In this document: one piece after another, positions 1 through 8,153 of the stretch | Layout: each line of letters starts with the position of its first letter | How positions within the stretch are numbered: position 1 is the first letter of the stretch | NCBI RefSeq assembly: GCF_028437565.1 | Contig: NZ_JAMRYR010000001.1 | Span: 186,001 to 250,000 of the forward strand | Direction: 5' to 3' | Source: Actinomyces sp. B33 | GTDB taxonomy: Bacteria > Actinomycetota > Actinomycetes > Actinomycetales > Actinomycetaceae | Length of the DNA stretch: 64,000 nucleotides | Program-made: the position numbers and the translations under genes | The notes under the pieces: generated by a model | What the model saw: the letters and a program-made list of their open reading frames with translations, nothing else | What the model was told of the DNA's origin: nothing | Databases searched by the model: none

Positions 1-24
1 GCCGACGCCCGCGATCGTGGGACC

Positions 25-501
25 ATGACGACGCGCCCGACCAATACGCTCACGGCCCTGGCCGCGCCCGTGGCGACCCAGATCCGCTACCTCGCCTCCT
101 CGCTGTCCTCCACGGCCGTCGACCAGACCCTCCTCCTCGCGCTCAACGCCGCCGTCGGCGGGCTCCTCGCCCCCGTCGTCGTCTCCCGCACGGCCTCGTG
201 CGCCGTCAACTACCTGCTCAACCGCCGGGTGTTCGCCTCCCACGGGCCCCTCCTGAGGACCGCCGCGCGCTACGCCGCCTGGCAGACGGCGATCATGCTC
301 GCCTCCTACGCCGTCCTGAGCGCCCTGACCTCGGCCGGCGTTCCCGTCTGGATCGCCTCCGCCCTTGCCGGGACCTCGCTCTTCCCCGTCAACTACCTCG
401 GGCAGCGCACCCTCGTATTCGGCCGCGTCCAATGGGCCGCCCGCGTCCTCGACGCCCTCCCCCGCCCGCGCGCGCCCCGCGCCCCCGCCGTCTCCGCCTG
501 A
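25..501 (+). CDS. GtrA-like membrane protein
   Basis: Small integral membrane protein of 158 residues that fits the GtrA family (four membrane segments). Family members take part in moving or flipping lipid-linked sugars for cell-surface glycans. Hydrophobic stretches lie at about residues 30-55, 82-105 and 107-130. Between them is the conserved basic stretch ending in NYLLNRRVF, and a second copy-like segment NYLGQRTLVF follows; N-Y-x2-x-R-x-x-V/L-F is typical of GtrA. The ATG at 25 is close to the window edge, so a slightly longer start upstream cannot be excluded. It is followed by an aroE-like gene with its own promoter-like TAAACT at about 522. Substrate unknown. Confidence 0.75.
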   Translation: MTTRPTNTLTALAAPVATQIRYLASSLSSTAVDQTLLLALNAAVGGLLAPVVVSRTASCAVNYLLNRRVFASHGPLLRTAARYAAWQTAIMLASYAVLSALTSAGVPVWIASALAGTSLFPVNYLGQRTLVFGRVQWAARVLDALPRPRAPRAPAVSA

Positions 502-584
502 CGCGCGCGCCCCGCGCCACCTAAACTGGTGGAGACGCGCGTCGCGTCCGCGCATCTTCGCACCCCACCGCCGCGGGAGGCACC

Positions 585-1445
585 ATGACGAGGAACTACC
601 GATCCCAGCTCACCGGCCTCTTCGGAGACCCCGTCGACGACAACCCCACGGGGATCATGGAGGAGGCCGGGTACGCCGCCCGCGGCCTCGACTACCGCTA
701 CGTGACGATGAAGGTCTCCCGCGAGGACCTGCCCGACGCGATCCGGGCCCTGCGCGCCCTGAACTTCCGGGGCGTCAACCTGACGATGCCCCACAAGATC
801 GACGTCCTCCCCCTCCTCGACGAGCTCTCCGCGGCCGCCCGCATCATCGGCGCCGCCAACACCGTCATCGTCGAGGACGACGGGCGCCTCATCGGGGAGA
901 ACACCGACGGGAAGGGCTTCGTCGAGGCCCTGGCCCGCGCCGGCATCGGCCTCGACGGCGCCCGCGTGACGATCCTCGGGGCCGGGGGCGCCGCCCGGGC
1001 CATCGGCGTCGAATGCGCCCTGGCCGGGGCCTCCTCACTCACCGTCATCAACCGGACCGTCGCCCGCGCCCACGACCTCGCCGACCTCATCGACTCGCAG
1101 ACCCCCGCCTCGGCCGACGCCTCTGCGTGGACCCCCGGGATCGGCGTCCCCGAGGGGACCGACGTCCTCATCAACGCGACCTCGATCGGCTTCTCCCCCG
1201 ACTCCGACGCCCGCCCCGACATCGACTACTCGACGATCGTCCCGGGCATGATCGTCTCCGACGTCGTCTTCAGCCCCGCGCGCACCCGATTCCTCCAGGC
1301 CGCCGACGAACGGGGCGCCACGACGATCACCGGCCTGGGGATGCTCGCCTGCCAGGGCGCCCGCAACTTCACCCTGTGGACCGGCGTCGACGCCCCCCTC
1401 GACGTCCTCGAGGCTGCCCTCGCCGCGGAGCTCGCGCGGGAGTGA
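585..1445 (+). CDS. Shikimate dehydrogenase family protein (AroE-like)
   Basis: NADP-dependent dehydrogenase of the shikimate/quinate dehydrogenase family, cytosolic, 286 residues, a normal length. The catalytic Lys is K71 in NLTMPHK and the catalytic Asp is D108 in NTDGKG. The Rossmann dinucleotide loop GAGGAAR lies at 132-138. GGGAGG sits 7 nt before the ATG. Oddity: classical AroE has an S-x-S motif near residue 15 that holds the shikimate hydroxyls, whereas here the segment reads GDPVDDNPT with no serine. Variants of this kind (SDH-like/quinate-type) can prefer other cyclitol carboxylates, so a strict AroE role is only inferred. It has no aromatic-pathway neighbours in this window. Confidence 0.85.
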   Translation: MTRNYRSQLTGLFGDPVDDNPTGIMEEAGYAARGLDYRYVTMKVSREDLPDAIRALRALNFRGVNLTMPHKIDVLPLLDELSAAARIIGAANTVIVEDDGRLIGENTDGKGFVEALARAGIGLDGARVTILGAGGAARAIGVECALAGASSLTVINRTVARAHDLADLIDSQTPASADASAWTPGIGVPEGTDVLINATSIGFSPDSDARPDIDYSTIVPGMIVSDVVFSPARTRFLQAADERGATTITGLGMLACQGARNFTLWTGVDAPLDVLEAALAAELARE

Positions 1446-1612
1446 CGCGGCCGATTCCCGACGCCCCACCGACTGGACCATCGACGCCCGACGCCCGGAG
1501 AGCCTCCTGAGGCGCGCCGGGCGCGGCCGCGCCGAGGGCCGGGCCGGTCGCCCGTAGACTCGGCGCGTACCCGCGCCCGAGCAGGGCGCGCCCCGCGACC
1601 CGAGGAGGCCCA

Positions 1613-2065
1613 GTGGCCGTTGAACTCCTGACCGGATCGACCCCCGAGCTCGTCGACGCGATGGGGCGCCTGATCCCCCAGCTCTCGCGCTCCGCCGCGC
1701 CCCTGGACGCCGCCGCGTGCACGAGGCTCGTCGCCCAGCCGGGCGTCCACCTGTTCGTCTTCCGCCCCGACGAGGCCGACGAGTCGGGGCGGCGCCCGAT
1801 CCTCGGGATGCTCTCCCTGGCCGTCTTCGAGATCCCGACGGGCGTGCGCGCATGGGTCGAGGACGTCGTCGTCGACGAGGCCGCTCGGGGCCACGGCGCC
1901 GGCCAGGCCCTCGTCCAGGCGGCTTTGGCCCACGCCCGCTCCGTCGGGGCCCGGACCGTCGACCTGACGAGCCGGCCGTCGCGCGAGGCCGCCAACCGCC
2001 TGTACCGGCGCGCCGGCTTCGACCTGCGCGAGACGAACGTCTACCGGGTCTGCCTCGACTCCTGA
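1613..2065 (+). CDS. GNAT family N-acetyltransferase
   Basis: Predicted acetyl-CoA-dependent N-acetyltransferase of 150 residues. The GNAT core is clear: strand VEDVVVDEAARGHGAGQAL at about 80-98 carries the R/Q-x-x-G-x-G/A acetyl-CoA loop. It is followed by the helix ALVQAALAHARSVGA and the C-terminal NRLYRRAGFDLRETNVYR, a conserved motif of this fold. Translation starts at GTG 1613, 6 nt after AGGAGG (1603-1608 region), and a TAGACT box sits near 1555. Substrate unknown. It is convergent with the aldo/keto reductase on the opposite strand. Confidence 0.8.
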   Translation: MAVELLTGSTPELVDAMGRLIPQLSRSAAPLDAAACTRLVAQPGVHLFVFRPDEADESGRRPILGMLSLAVFEIPTGVRAWVEDVVVDEAARGHGAGQALVQAALAHARSVGARTVDLTSRPSREAANRLYRRAGFDLRETNVYRVCLDS

Positions 2066-2140
2066 CCCGCCGCACGGCGCCGGCCGACCCGCGAGCGCGC
2101 TCCTATCGGCGCCCGCGGAGGTCGAAGAGGCGGATCCGCG

Positions 2141-2157
2141 TCGGCCCCCGGGGCCGA
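2141..2157. terminator. Possible bidirectional terminator hairpin
   Basis: TCGGCCCC and GGGGCCGA form an inverted repeat around a single C between two convergent genes. There is no T tract, so this is a structural guess only. Confidence 0.3.
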
Positions 2158-2162
2158 TCGGC

Positions 2163-3008
2163 TCAGAACTCCTCGTAGACGGCGGGGTCCTGCCCGTTCT
2201 GCCGTCCGTCGGGCCGCCCCAGGGACGAGATCCTCGCCATCTGGTCGTCGGTCAGCTCGAAATCGGCGATGTCGAGGTTCGACGCCTGGCGCTCGGGGGA
2301 GGCGGACTTGGGCAGGGGGACGACGCCGCGCTGGTAATGCCACCGCAGGACGACCTGGGCGGGCGCGCGGCCGACCTCGTCGGCCAGGTCCCGGATCGTC
2401 GGGTCGTCGACGACGCGCAGCTTGCGGGCCAGGGGGCTCCACGCCTCGGTGACGACGCCCATCTTCCGGTGGAGCTCGATCTGCTCGGACTGCGGGAAGT
2501 ACGGGTGGAGCTCGATCTGGTTGACGGCGGGCACGACGCCGGTGGCGTCGGCGACGGCGCGCAGGTGCTCGGGCAGGAAGTTCGAGACGCCGACGCTGCG
2601 GATCAGGCCGCGCTCGCGCAGGTCGACGAGCGCCTGGAAGGCCTCGACGTAGAGCCCCTGGGACGGGTTCGGCCAGTGGACGAGGTAGAGGTCCCAGTGG
2701 TCCAGGCCCGCTCGCATGAGGGACTCCTCGACCGCCCAGACGGCGTCGTCGTAGCGGTGGTAGCGGCCCGGCAGCTTCGACGTGAGGGCGACGTCGTCGC
2801 GGGGCGCGCCGCTGAGCCGGAGGGCCTCGCCGACGGCCCCCTCGTTCTCGTAGATGAATGCCGAGTCGAGGAGGCGGTAGCCGGAGCGGATCGCGGCGGC
2901 CATCGCGTCGGCGCCCGCACGTCCCCGCAGGTTGTAGGTCCCCAGGGCGATGGCCGGCAGGAGGGTCCCGTCGTTGAGGCGGATGTCGGGCAGGCGCGTC
3001 GTCGTCAT
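2163..3008 (-). CDS. Aldo/keto reductase
   Basis: NADPH-dependent reductase of the AKR superfamily (AKR5-like, 2,5-diketogluconate reductase/YvgN type), 281 residues, cytosolic. All four catalytic residues are at standard places: D48, Y53 (FIYENE), K78 (TSKLPG) and H111 (LVHWPNP). Cofactor-binding PKSASPERQASNL lies near 252. Transcription is probably leaderless: a TATCCT box (3021-3016) lies 7 nt before the ATG. It diverges from the M18 peptidase over only 44 bp. Physiological substrate unknown; a paralogue lies at 19460. Confidence 0.88.
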   Translation of the reverse strand: MTTTRLPDIRLNDGTLLPAIALGTYNLRGRAGADAMAAAIRSGYRLLDSAFIYENEGAVGEALRLSGAPRDDVALTSKLPGRYHRYDDAVWAVEESLMRAGLDHWDLYLVHWPNPSQGLYVEAFQALVDLRERGLIRSVGVSNFLPEHLRAVADATGVVPAVNQIELHPYFPQSEQIELHRKMGVVTEAWSPLARKLRVVDDPTIRDLADEVGRAPAQVVLRWHYQRGVVPLPKSASPERQASNLDIADFELTDDQMARISSLGRPDGRQNGQDPAVYEEF

Positions 3009-3015
3009 GGGTCCG

Positions 3016-3021
3016 AGGATA
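3016..3021 (-). promoter_or_regulatory. Leaderless -10 box (aldo/keto reductase)
   Basis: TATCCT on the minus strand, 7 nt from the ATG at 3008. There is no Shine-Dalgarno sequence between them. Confidence 0.55.
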
Positions 3022-3039
3022 CGCGTGCGGGCAGGGTCC

Positions 3040-3045
3040 TACCAT
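3040..3045 (+). promoter_or_regulatory. Leaderless -10 box (M18 aminopeptidase)
   Basis: TACCAT lies 7 nt before ATG 3053. It overlaps the upstream ATG at 3044, which argues that 3053 is the true start. Confidence 0.55.
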
Positions 3046-3052
3046 GGATGGC

Positions 3053-4354
3053 ATGACCCTCCCATTCGAACTGTCGGCGCCCCAGTCGCACGCCGTCGAC
3101 TACCAGCATTTCATCCTCGATTCGCCGTCCCCGTTCCACGCCGCCGATCTGGTCGCCCAGCGCCTCGTGGACGCGGGCTTCTCCCTCCAGGACGAGGCGG
3201 ACCCGTGGGACGCCTCCCCCGGCGGTCACGTCATGGTCCGCGCCGGGGCGGTCGCCGCCTGGGTCGTGCCGGACGGTCTGGCCGCGGACGCCGGCTTCCG
3301 CGTCGTCGGCGCGCACACCGATTCCCCGGCGCTCCAGATCAAGCCGTCGGTGCAGTCGGCGGGCCCGGACGGGTTCGGGCAGGTCGACGTCGAGATCTAC
3401 GGCGGGATGATCCAGAACTCGTGGCTCGACCGGGAGTTGGCGGCCGCCGGGCGCCTGATGACGGCCGACGGGCGCCAGGTCCTCGTCCGCACGGGGGCGA
3501 TCGCGCGGATCCCTCAGCTGGCGATCCACTTGGACCGCTCCGTCAACGAGTCCCTCAGTCTTGATCCGCAGCGGCACATGCACCCGGTGTGGACGGTCGA
3601 CTCCGAGGCCGACCTCCTCGATCTCATCGCGACGGCGGCGGGCCTGTCGGGCCGCGACGAGATCGTCTCCCACGACCTAATCCTCACGCCCGCCCAGGGC
3701 CCGGGGACCTTCGGCGAGGGCGGTCGGTTCTTCGCGTCGTCGCGCCAGGACAACCTGTCGTCGGTGCACGCGGGTCTGCGGGCCCTCGAGCGCCTGGCGG
3801 AGACGGGGACGGCCGGGTCGGGCGACGTCCTCGTGTTCATGTGCTTCGATCACGAGGAGATCGGGTCGGCGACGAGGACGGGCGCGGCCGGGCCGATCCT
3901 GGAGACGGTGCTGCGGCGCACGGCGGGCGCCCTGGGGCGCCGGGGGGACGAGGTCGAGCGGATGCTCGCGGCGTCCTCGTGCGTGAGCGCGGACGCGGCC
4001 CATTCGGTCCACCCGAATTACGCCGACCGTCACGACCCTGCCGTGCGCCCGGTGCTGGGCCGCGGACCGGTGCTCAAGATCAATGCGAATCAGCGCTATG
4101 CGACGGACGCCGAGGGAGCGGCCCTGTGGCGTCGGGCGTGCGATCGGGCGGGCGTGGACTCGCAGGTGTTCGTGTCGAACAACGCGATGCCCTGCGGGTC
4201 GACGATCGGGCCGATCACCGCGACCCGCCTGGGGCTCCTGACGGTGGATGTCGGCGTCGGGCTGCTGTCGATGCACTCGGCCCGGGAGATGAGCCACGTC
4301 GACGATCTGCTGGCCCTGTCGCAGGCCCTCGAGGCGTACTGGTCAGGGGCCTGA
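3053..4354 (+). CDS. M18 family aminopeptidase
   Basis: Cytosolic zinc aminopeptidase of the M18 family (aspartyl/leucyl aminopeptidase type), 433 residues from ATG 3053. It removes N-terminal residues from peptides. Metal-ligand motifs are all present: GAHTDSP (H88), SRQDNLSS (Asp), DHEEIGS (Glu pair), SADAAHSVHP (Asp) and the C-terminal SMHSAREM (His). Length is normal for bacterial ApeB-type enzymes. The start was chosen from the TACCAT box 7 nt upstream; an in-frame ATG at 3044 would overlap that box. It diverges from an aldo/keto reductase and is followed by a very strong hairpin at 4477-4519. Confidence 0.9.
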   Translation: MTLPFELSAPQSHAVDYQHFILDSPSPFHAADLVAQRLVDAGFSLQDEADPWDASPGGHVMVRAGAVAAWVVPDGLAADAGFRVVGAHTDSPALQIKPSVQSAGPDGFGQVDVEIYGGMIQNSWLDRELAAAGRLMTADGRQVLVRTGAIARIPQLAIHLDRSVNESLSLDPQRHMHPVWTVDSEADLLDLIATAAGLSGRDEIVSHDLILTPAQGPGTFGEGGRFFASSRQDNLSSVHAGLRALERLAETGTAGSGDVLVFMCFDHEEIGSATRTGAAGPILETVLRRTAGALGRRGDEVERMLAASSCVSADAAHSVHPNYADRHDPAVRPVLGRGPVLKINANQRYATDAEGAALWRRACDRAGVDSQVFVSNNAMPCGSTIGPITATRLGLLTVDVGVGLLSMHSAREMSHVDDLLALSQALEAYWSGA

Positions 4355-4476
4355 TCCGGGCGGCGGGCGCCTCGGCCTCGGCGCTGTCGGCGGCCCGAAC
4401 GGCTGCGGTCCCCCCTCCTCGCCGGGGCCGAGGCGCCCGAGGCCGACCGATCGAGCCGGTCGTTACGCGCAGACAC

Positions 4477-4519
4477 GCGCGGCTGGGGGCCGGCGGATTC
4501 CGCCGGCCCCCAGCCGCGC
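4477..4519. terminator. Bidirectional terminator hairpin, 21-bp arms
   Basis: Arms 4477-4497 and 4499-4519 are perfect reverse complements around one central T. They sit between convergent genes (M18 peptidase and ohr). The physical loop must be larger than the one-base gap. There is no T tract, as is common in high-GC actinobacteria. Confidence 0.75.
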
Positions 4520-4533
4520 TCGGGTCGCCCCGC

Positions 4534-4965
4534 TCAGAGCGAGGAGACGGCGGTCACCGTCACGGGGACGTTGCCGCGGGTGGCCTTGGAGTAGGGGCAC
4601 AGCTCGTGGGCGCGGTCCGCGAGGCGCTGGACGTCGGCCAGGTCGACGTCGGGGATGAAGACCTCGATGTCGACGGCCAGGGCGAAGGAGTCGCCCTCGG
4701 GACCGATGCCGACCCGCGTGCGGACGACGGAGTCGGTCGTCGGGATGCCGAGCTCCTTCGCGGCCAGGCCCATGGCCCCTTGGAAGCAGGCGCCGTAGCC
4801 CATGGCGAAGAGCTGCTCGGGGTTGGCCCCGCCGCCGGCGCCGCCGAGCTCGTGGGGGGCGCGCATGTCGAGCGCGAGCTCGGGGTCGGCGGTGACGGCT
4901 CGGCCTCCACGGCCGCCGGTGTTCTCGGAGGTGACGGTGTACGCGATCTCAGTGGGTGTATTCAT
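4534..4965 (-). CDS. ohr: Organic hydroperoxide resistance protein (Ohr/OsmC family)
   Basis: Thiol peroxidase that reduces organic hydroperoxides, 143 residues, a typical Ohr length. The two redox cysteines are C60 (GYGACFQG) and C123 (ELCPYSKATR). The N-terminal GGRGGRAV region carries the conserved Arg and NPEQLFAMGY is diagnostic. ATG 4965 is preferred over the GTG at 4998: it gives the usual Ohr N-terminus and leaves a palindrome (4982-4997) in the 5' region. Such genes are usually controlled by the peroxide sensor OhrR (MarR family). No ohrR is present in this window. Confidence 0.93.
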   Translation of the reverse strand: MNTPTEIAYTVTSENTGGRGGRAVTADPELALDMRAPHELGGAGGGANPEQLFAMGYGACFQGAMGLAAKELGIPTTDSVVRTRVGIGPEGDSFALAVDIEVFIPDVDLADVQRLADRAHELCPYSKATRGNVPVTVTAVSSL

Positions 4966-4981
4966 GACACCATCACACCAT

Positions 4982-4997
4982 TGGGACCGAGGTCCCA
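4982..4997. promoter_or_regulatory. Candidate operator palindrome upstream of ohr
   Basis: TGGGACC-GA-GGTCCCA, a perfect 7-bp inverted repeat 17-32 nt before the ohr ATG. Its position next to a GATAGT-like -10 fits a repressor site such as one for OhrR. This is inferred from position and symmetry only. Confidence 0.45.
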
Positions 4998-5224
4998 CAA
5001 CTGGAACACACTATCGGCTCACGATCCGTGCACGCCCTCCCACTCCCGAGGCTCGCCCCCTGGGCCCGGGGCGGCGTATGCGCTCGCATGCGTCCCCTCC
5101 CTCGCGCGAAGCGCTCCGCCGGTCTCCCATCACCCGTGATGAGTCGGTGTGACGGCCCCGACGCCCCGGACGGCCGGATCCGGCGGGCCGTTGCCCCGCG
5201 CGCGCCACGCGGCGCCCAGGGTCC

Positions 5225-5749
5225 TCACCGGACGAACGCGGCCCCGGCCTCGCCCCCGAGCGCTCGGGCGACGGTCCGCGTGAAGCGCGCGTTCATCTCC
5301 GGCAGCCGATCGGCTCGGACGAAACGCGCCTCGGTGTTCTCCCCGTCGGCCGGACGGGGCCGTCCCCCCTCCCATTCGCACGCGAAGGCGACGTCGAGGT
5401 ACGTCGTCACATCCCCGTTGCCGTAGGTCACGGGGCCGACGACCTCCACGCCCAGGAGCCGGACCGCGCGCGCCCGCACATCCGCCTCCTCCAGCACCTC
5501 CCGCTCGGCGGCCGCGGCCGGCTCCTCGCCGGGATCGACGATGCCGGTCACCGGGGTCCACGCGCCGTCGTCCGCCCGGCGCACGCACAGGACCTCAACA
5601 TCCCGGGCGTCGAGATCCCCCAGCGACCAGCCGGGGGCGGCGGGCGCCGAGTCGGCGGGGCGCAGGACGACGGCCGTGCAGCCGGGCATCCACAGGGGCG
5701 CGTGCCCCACGTGGCGGCGCAGTTCGAGGACGAAATCGGGGGTGGTCAT
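5225..5749 (-). CDS. NUDIX hydrolase
   Basis: Hydrolase of nucleoside-diphosphate-linked compounds, 174 residues. A complete Nudix box spans residues 69-91 (G-x5-E-x7-REVLEEAD), with the REVxEE core at 83-88. N-terminal strands carry CTAVVLR, where substrate specificity is usually set. The start is leaderless in appearance: TACGCT (5761-5756) lies 6 nt before the ATG. Substrate unknown. The gene is isolated between ohr and a 332-bp gap containing an 11-C tract. Confidence 0.85.
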   Translation of the reverse strand: MTTPDFVLELRRHVGHAPLWMPGCTAVVLRPADSAPAAPGWSLGDLDARDVEVLCVRRADDGAWTPVTGIVDPGEEPAAAAEREVLEEADVRARAVRLLGVEVVGPVTYGNGDVTTYLDVAFACEWEGGRPRPADGENTEARFVRADRLPEMNARFTRTVARALGGEAGAAFVR

Positions 5750-6081
5750 GCGCTCAGCGTATCGGCCCCGCGCAGGGGCCCAGAGCCAGCCCCCCGATCG
5801 CCTCGTTCATCGCAAGGCCCCCGGGGGCGCGCCCGGCGGACGAGCGGACGAACACGGAAACCACGCCCCCCCCCCCGCGGCCCCCGGGACGACCCCGATC
5901 GATCGCCGCCCATAAAGGGCGGCGCCGAGACCCGCCCGGGCCCCAGGCGCTCCAGACGCTCAGGCACTCGGGCCCCCAGCCGAATACCCGTGAACCGATC
6001 TCCCCCGGTCTCGACGGCAGCGTCGCGGGCGCGGCGGCGCGCCGCCCACCCGAACCGGTCCTCCCCAGCGCCAGCGACCCC
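5750..6081. other. Intergenic gap with an 11-C homopolymer
   Basis: No gene is supported here. The only notable features are the leaderless TACGCT box of the NUDIX gene (5756-5761) and an uninterrupted run of 11 C at 5866-5876, about 117 bp upstream of the NUDIX start. Tracts of this length are prone to slippage. Confidence 0.6.
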
Positions 6082-7554
6082 TCAGAGCGCCCAGATCAGC
6101 GGGATCATGAGGATCTTGACGACGATCGAGAAGGCGAAGAGGGTCGCGTACGCGGCCTCGATGCGCTCGTCGGGGACGCGCGCATCCGCGGCCTGCAGGA
6201 CCGCGGGCTGACCGAGGAACCCGGCGACCCCGCCGGCGGTGCGCGGCGCCGACAAGCCCATCACGCGGCCGGCGACCGCCTGGGCGCAGCAGCAGGCCGC
6301 GACGACGACGACGGCGAGGACCCCCGCCCGCCACCCCTGGGGCGACGCCAGGAGCGAGGAGAGATCCGGGCCCGCGTTGAGGCCCAGCGCCGCGAGGAAC
6401 AGCATGAGGCCGATCTGGCGGATCGTCAGGTTCGCCGCCCCCGGCAGGGTCCACACGACCGGGCCGGTGCGGCGCAGCGCCCCGAGGACCATGCCGACGC
6501 CGAAGGCCATCGCATCGACCTCGGCGACCCGCTTCTGCGAGTCCCCCAACCACGTCTGGATCGCGTCGAGCTCCCCCGTCGGCACGACGACCGCGGCGTG
6601 GTCGCCGAGCTGAAGGGCGAGGTCGTCGCGCGCCAGGAGGTCGAGGTCGCCGCGGCGCACCCGGGTGATGACGGCCCCGAAGCGGGCGGCGATGTTGAGC
6701 TCGGAGACGGTGCGCCCGGCGACATCCGGGTTCGACACGACGATCCGCTCGAAGGCGACATCGGTTCGATCGTCCTCCAGGTGGCGGTCGACGACCTCGC
6801 CGATGAGCGGCGCCGCCTGGGAGAGATTGACGGGGTCGCCGACGAGGAGGACGAGGTCGCCCTCGTGGAGGTCCTCGCCGGGGACGACGACGCGGGTGCG
6901 CCCGTCGCGGCGCAGATAGGACATGCGGATCCTCTGCTCGCGCCACGGGACGATCTCGCGCGTGCAGACCGTTTCTCGGACCCGGACCGTCGCCGTGTCC
7001 AGCCCCGCGCCGGCCAGCGACGGGGTGTCGCGGGCGCCCGTCCACCGGCGGGAGACGACGACGGTGACGACGACGATGCCGATGACCACGCCGATCGGGT
7101 AGCCGAAGGCATATCCGACGGCCGCAGAGGGATCCCCGGTGACGCGGGTGGCGGCATCGAGGGCGGGGGCGGCGGTCAGCGCCCCGGTGAACACCCCCAT
7201 GGTCAGGCCCTTGCTCAGGCCCAGGAGGGGGCCGAGGACGATGGCGATGATCGCCCCCAGGAGGCACACGAGGGCGCACGAGACGAGCAGGCCCGCCTGC
7301 TTGCGCAGGTCGGCGGCGAATGTCGACCCCGCGGAGACGCCGACGGTGTAGACGAAGAAAGCGAGGCCGATCTGCTGGACGATCCCCATCCCCTCGCCGG
7401 CGCCGGGGCTCCAGGCGGACACCGCGAGGCCGACGAAGAGGGCCCCCGCCGCCCCGAAGCGCAGAGGACCGAAACGGATGCCGCCGAGGACGGCGCCGAG
7501 GCCGACGACGAAGAAGAGCGTCAACAGGTGGTTGGCGGTGAGCAGGGAGGCCAT
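6082..7554 (-). CDS. AspT/YidE-type membrane transporter with RCK_C (TrkA-C) domains
   Basis: Integral membrane protein of 490 residues with the layout of the aspartate:alanine exchanger (AspT/YidE/YbjL) family. It has an N-terminal block of about five membrane segments (to about 170), a central soluble region with two TrkA-C-like domains (about 180-340; LHEGDLVLLVGDPVNL and LQLGDHAAVVVPTGEL are the tell-tale strands), and a second membrane block (about 350-490). The internal AFGYPIGV and GLNAGPDL motifs are family hallmarks. ATG 7554 (MASLLTANHLL) is preferred to an upstream GTG-like extension because it begins at the first membrane helix. Substrate is not known for this protein; dicarboxylate or amino-acid exchange is only a family analogy. 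Confidence 0.82.
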   Translation of the reverse strand: MASLLTANHLLTLFFVVGLGAVLGGIRFGPLRFGAAGALFVGLAVSAWSPGAGEGMGIVQQIGLAFFVYTVGVSAGSTFAADLRKQAGLLVSCALVCLLGAIIAIVLGPLLGLSKGLTMGVFTGALTAAPALDAATRVTGDPSAAVGYAFGYPIGVVIGIVVVTVVVSRRWTGARDTPSLAGAGLDTATVRVRETVCTREIVPWREQRIRMSYLRRDGRTRVVVPGEDLHEGDLVLLVGDPVNLSQAAPLIGEVVDRHLEDDRTDVAFERIVVSNPDVAGRTVSELNIAARFGAVITRVRRGDLDLLARDDLALQLGDHAAVVVPTGELDAIQTWLGDSQKRVAEVDAMAFGVGMVLGALRRTGPVVWTLPGAANLTIRQIGLMLFLAALGLNAGPDLSSLLASPQGWRAGVLAVVVVAACCCAQAVAGRVMGLSAPRTAGGVAGFLGQPAVLQAADARVPDERIEAAYATLFAFSIVVKILMIPLIWAL

Positions 7555-7697
7555 GCCGTCCAGGGTAGTGAGGGACGAGGCCGGGGCCGGGTCCGCGGAT
7601 GGGTGGTTCCCGACACGCGGACGGGCCGGGGCGGACGCGGGACCCGACTCCCGGCCGATCCATGTCACGATAGGCCGATGAGCGTCAGGAGGCTGTG

Positions 7698-8153
7698 ATG
7701 AATAACCCGATTCCCGGCTGGTACCCCGATCCCGCGGGCTCCGCCCGGTTGCGCTGGTGGGACGGGGCCGCGTGGACGGACCGCCTTATCGATCAGCCCG
7801 AGGCAGGAGCCCCCTCGCACGCGGTCGGCGCCTCCCCGGTCGCGCCTCCCGGGCCGCACGCGCCCGCGCACCCGATGGCCGCACCCCCGGGCTCCGCCCA
7901 GCAGCCGGGGACGGTCCCCGGTCGACGGCCCGCCGGCCCTCGCGCCTCGAAGCGCCTCATCGCGGGGGTCGTCGCGACATGGATCGTCGTCCTCGTCCTC
8001 GCCGTCTCCTCGGTCGTCGTGGCCGTGGGATCGGTGAGGGCCCAGGCCGGCCTCGACGCCGCCCGCAAGGAGCACGCCCGGGCGCAGCAGGAGCTCGAAC
8101 AGCTGACCGACGAGGTCGACGAGCTCATGGCCGAGTGGGAGGGACTGAAGTGA
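7698..8153 (+). CDS. DUF2510 single-span membrane protein
   Basis: Protein of 151 residues. It begins with a DUF2510 domain (GWYPDPAGS...RWWDGAAW, residues 6-30), found in many actinobacterial membrane proteins. A Pro/Ala-rich linker, one membrane helix at about 88-115 and a coiled-coil tail (EQLTDEVDELMAEWEGL) follow. AGGAGG lies 5 nt before ATG 7698; an adjacent GTG at 7695 would be too close to it. The stop overlaps the next gene by 4 nt, so the two are likely co-translated. Function unknown. Confidence 0.75.
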   Translation: MNNPIPGWYPDPAGSARLRWWDGAAWTDRLIDQPEAGAPSHAVGASPVAPPGPHAPAHPMAAPPGSAQQPGTVPGRRPAGPRASKRLIAGVVATWIVVLVLAVSSVVVAVGSVRAQAGLDAARKEHARAQQELEQLTDEVDELMAEWEGLK

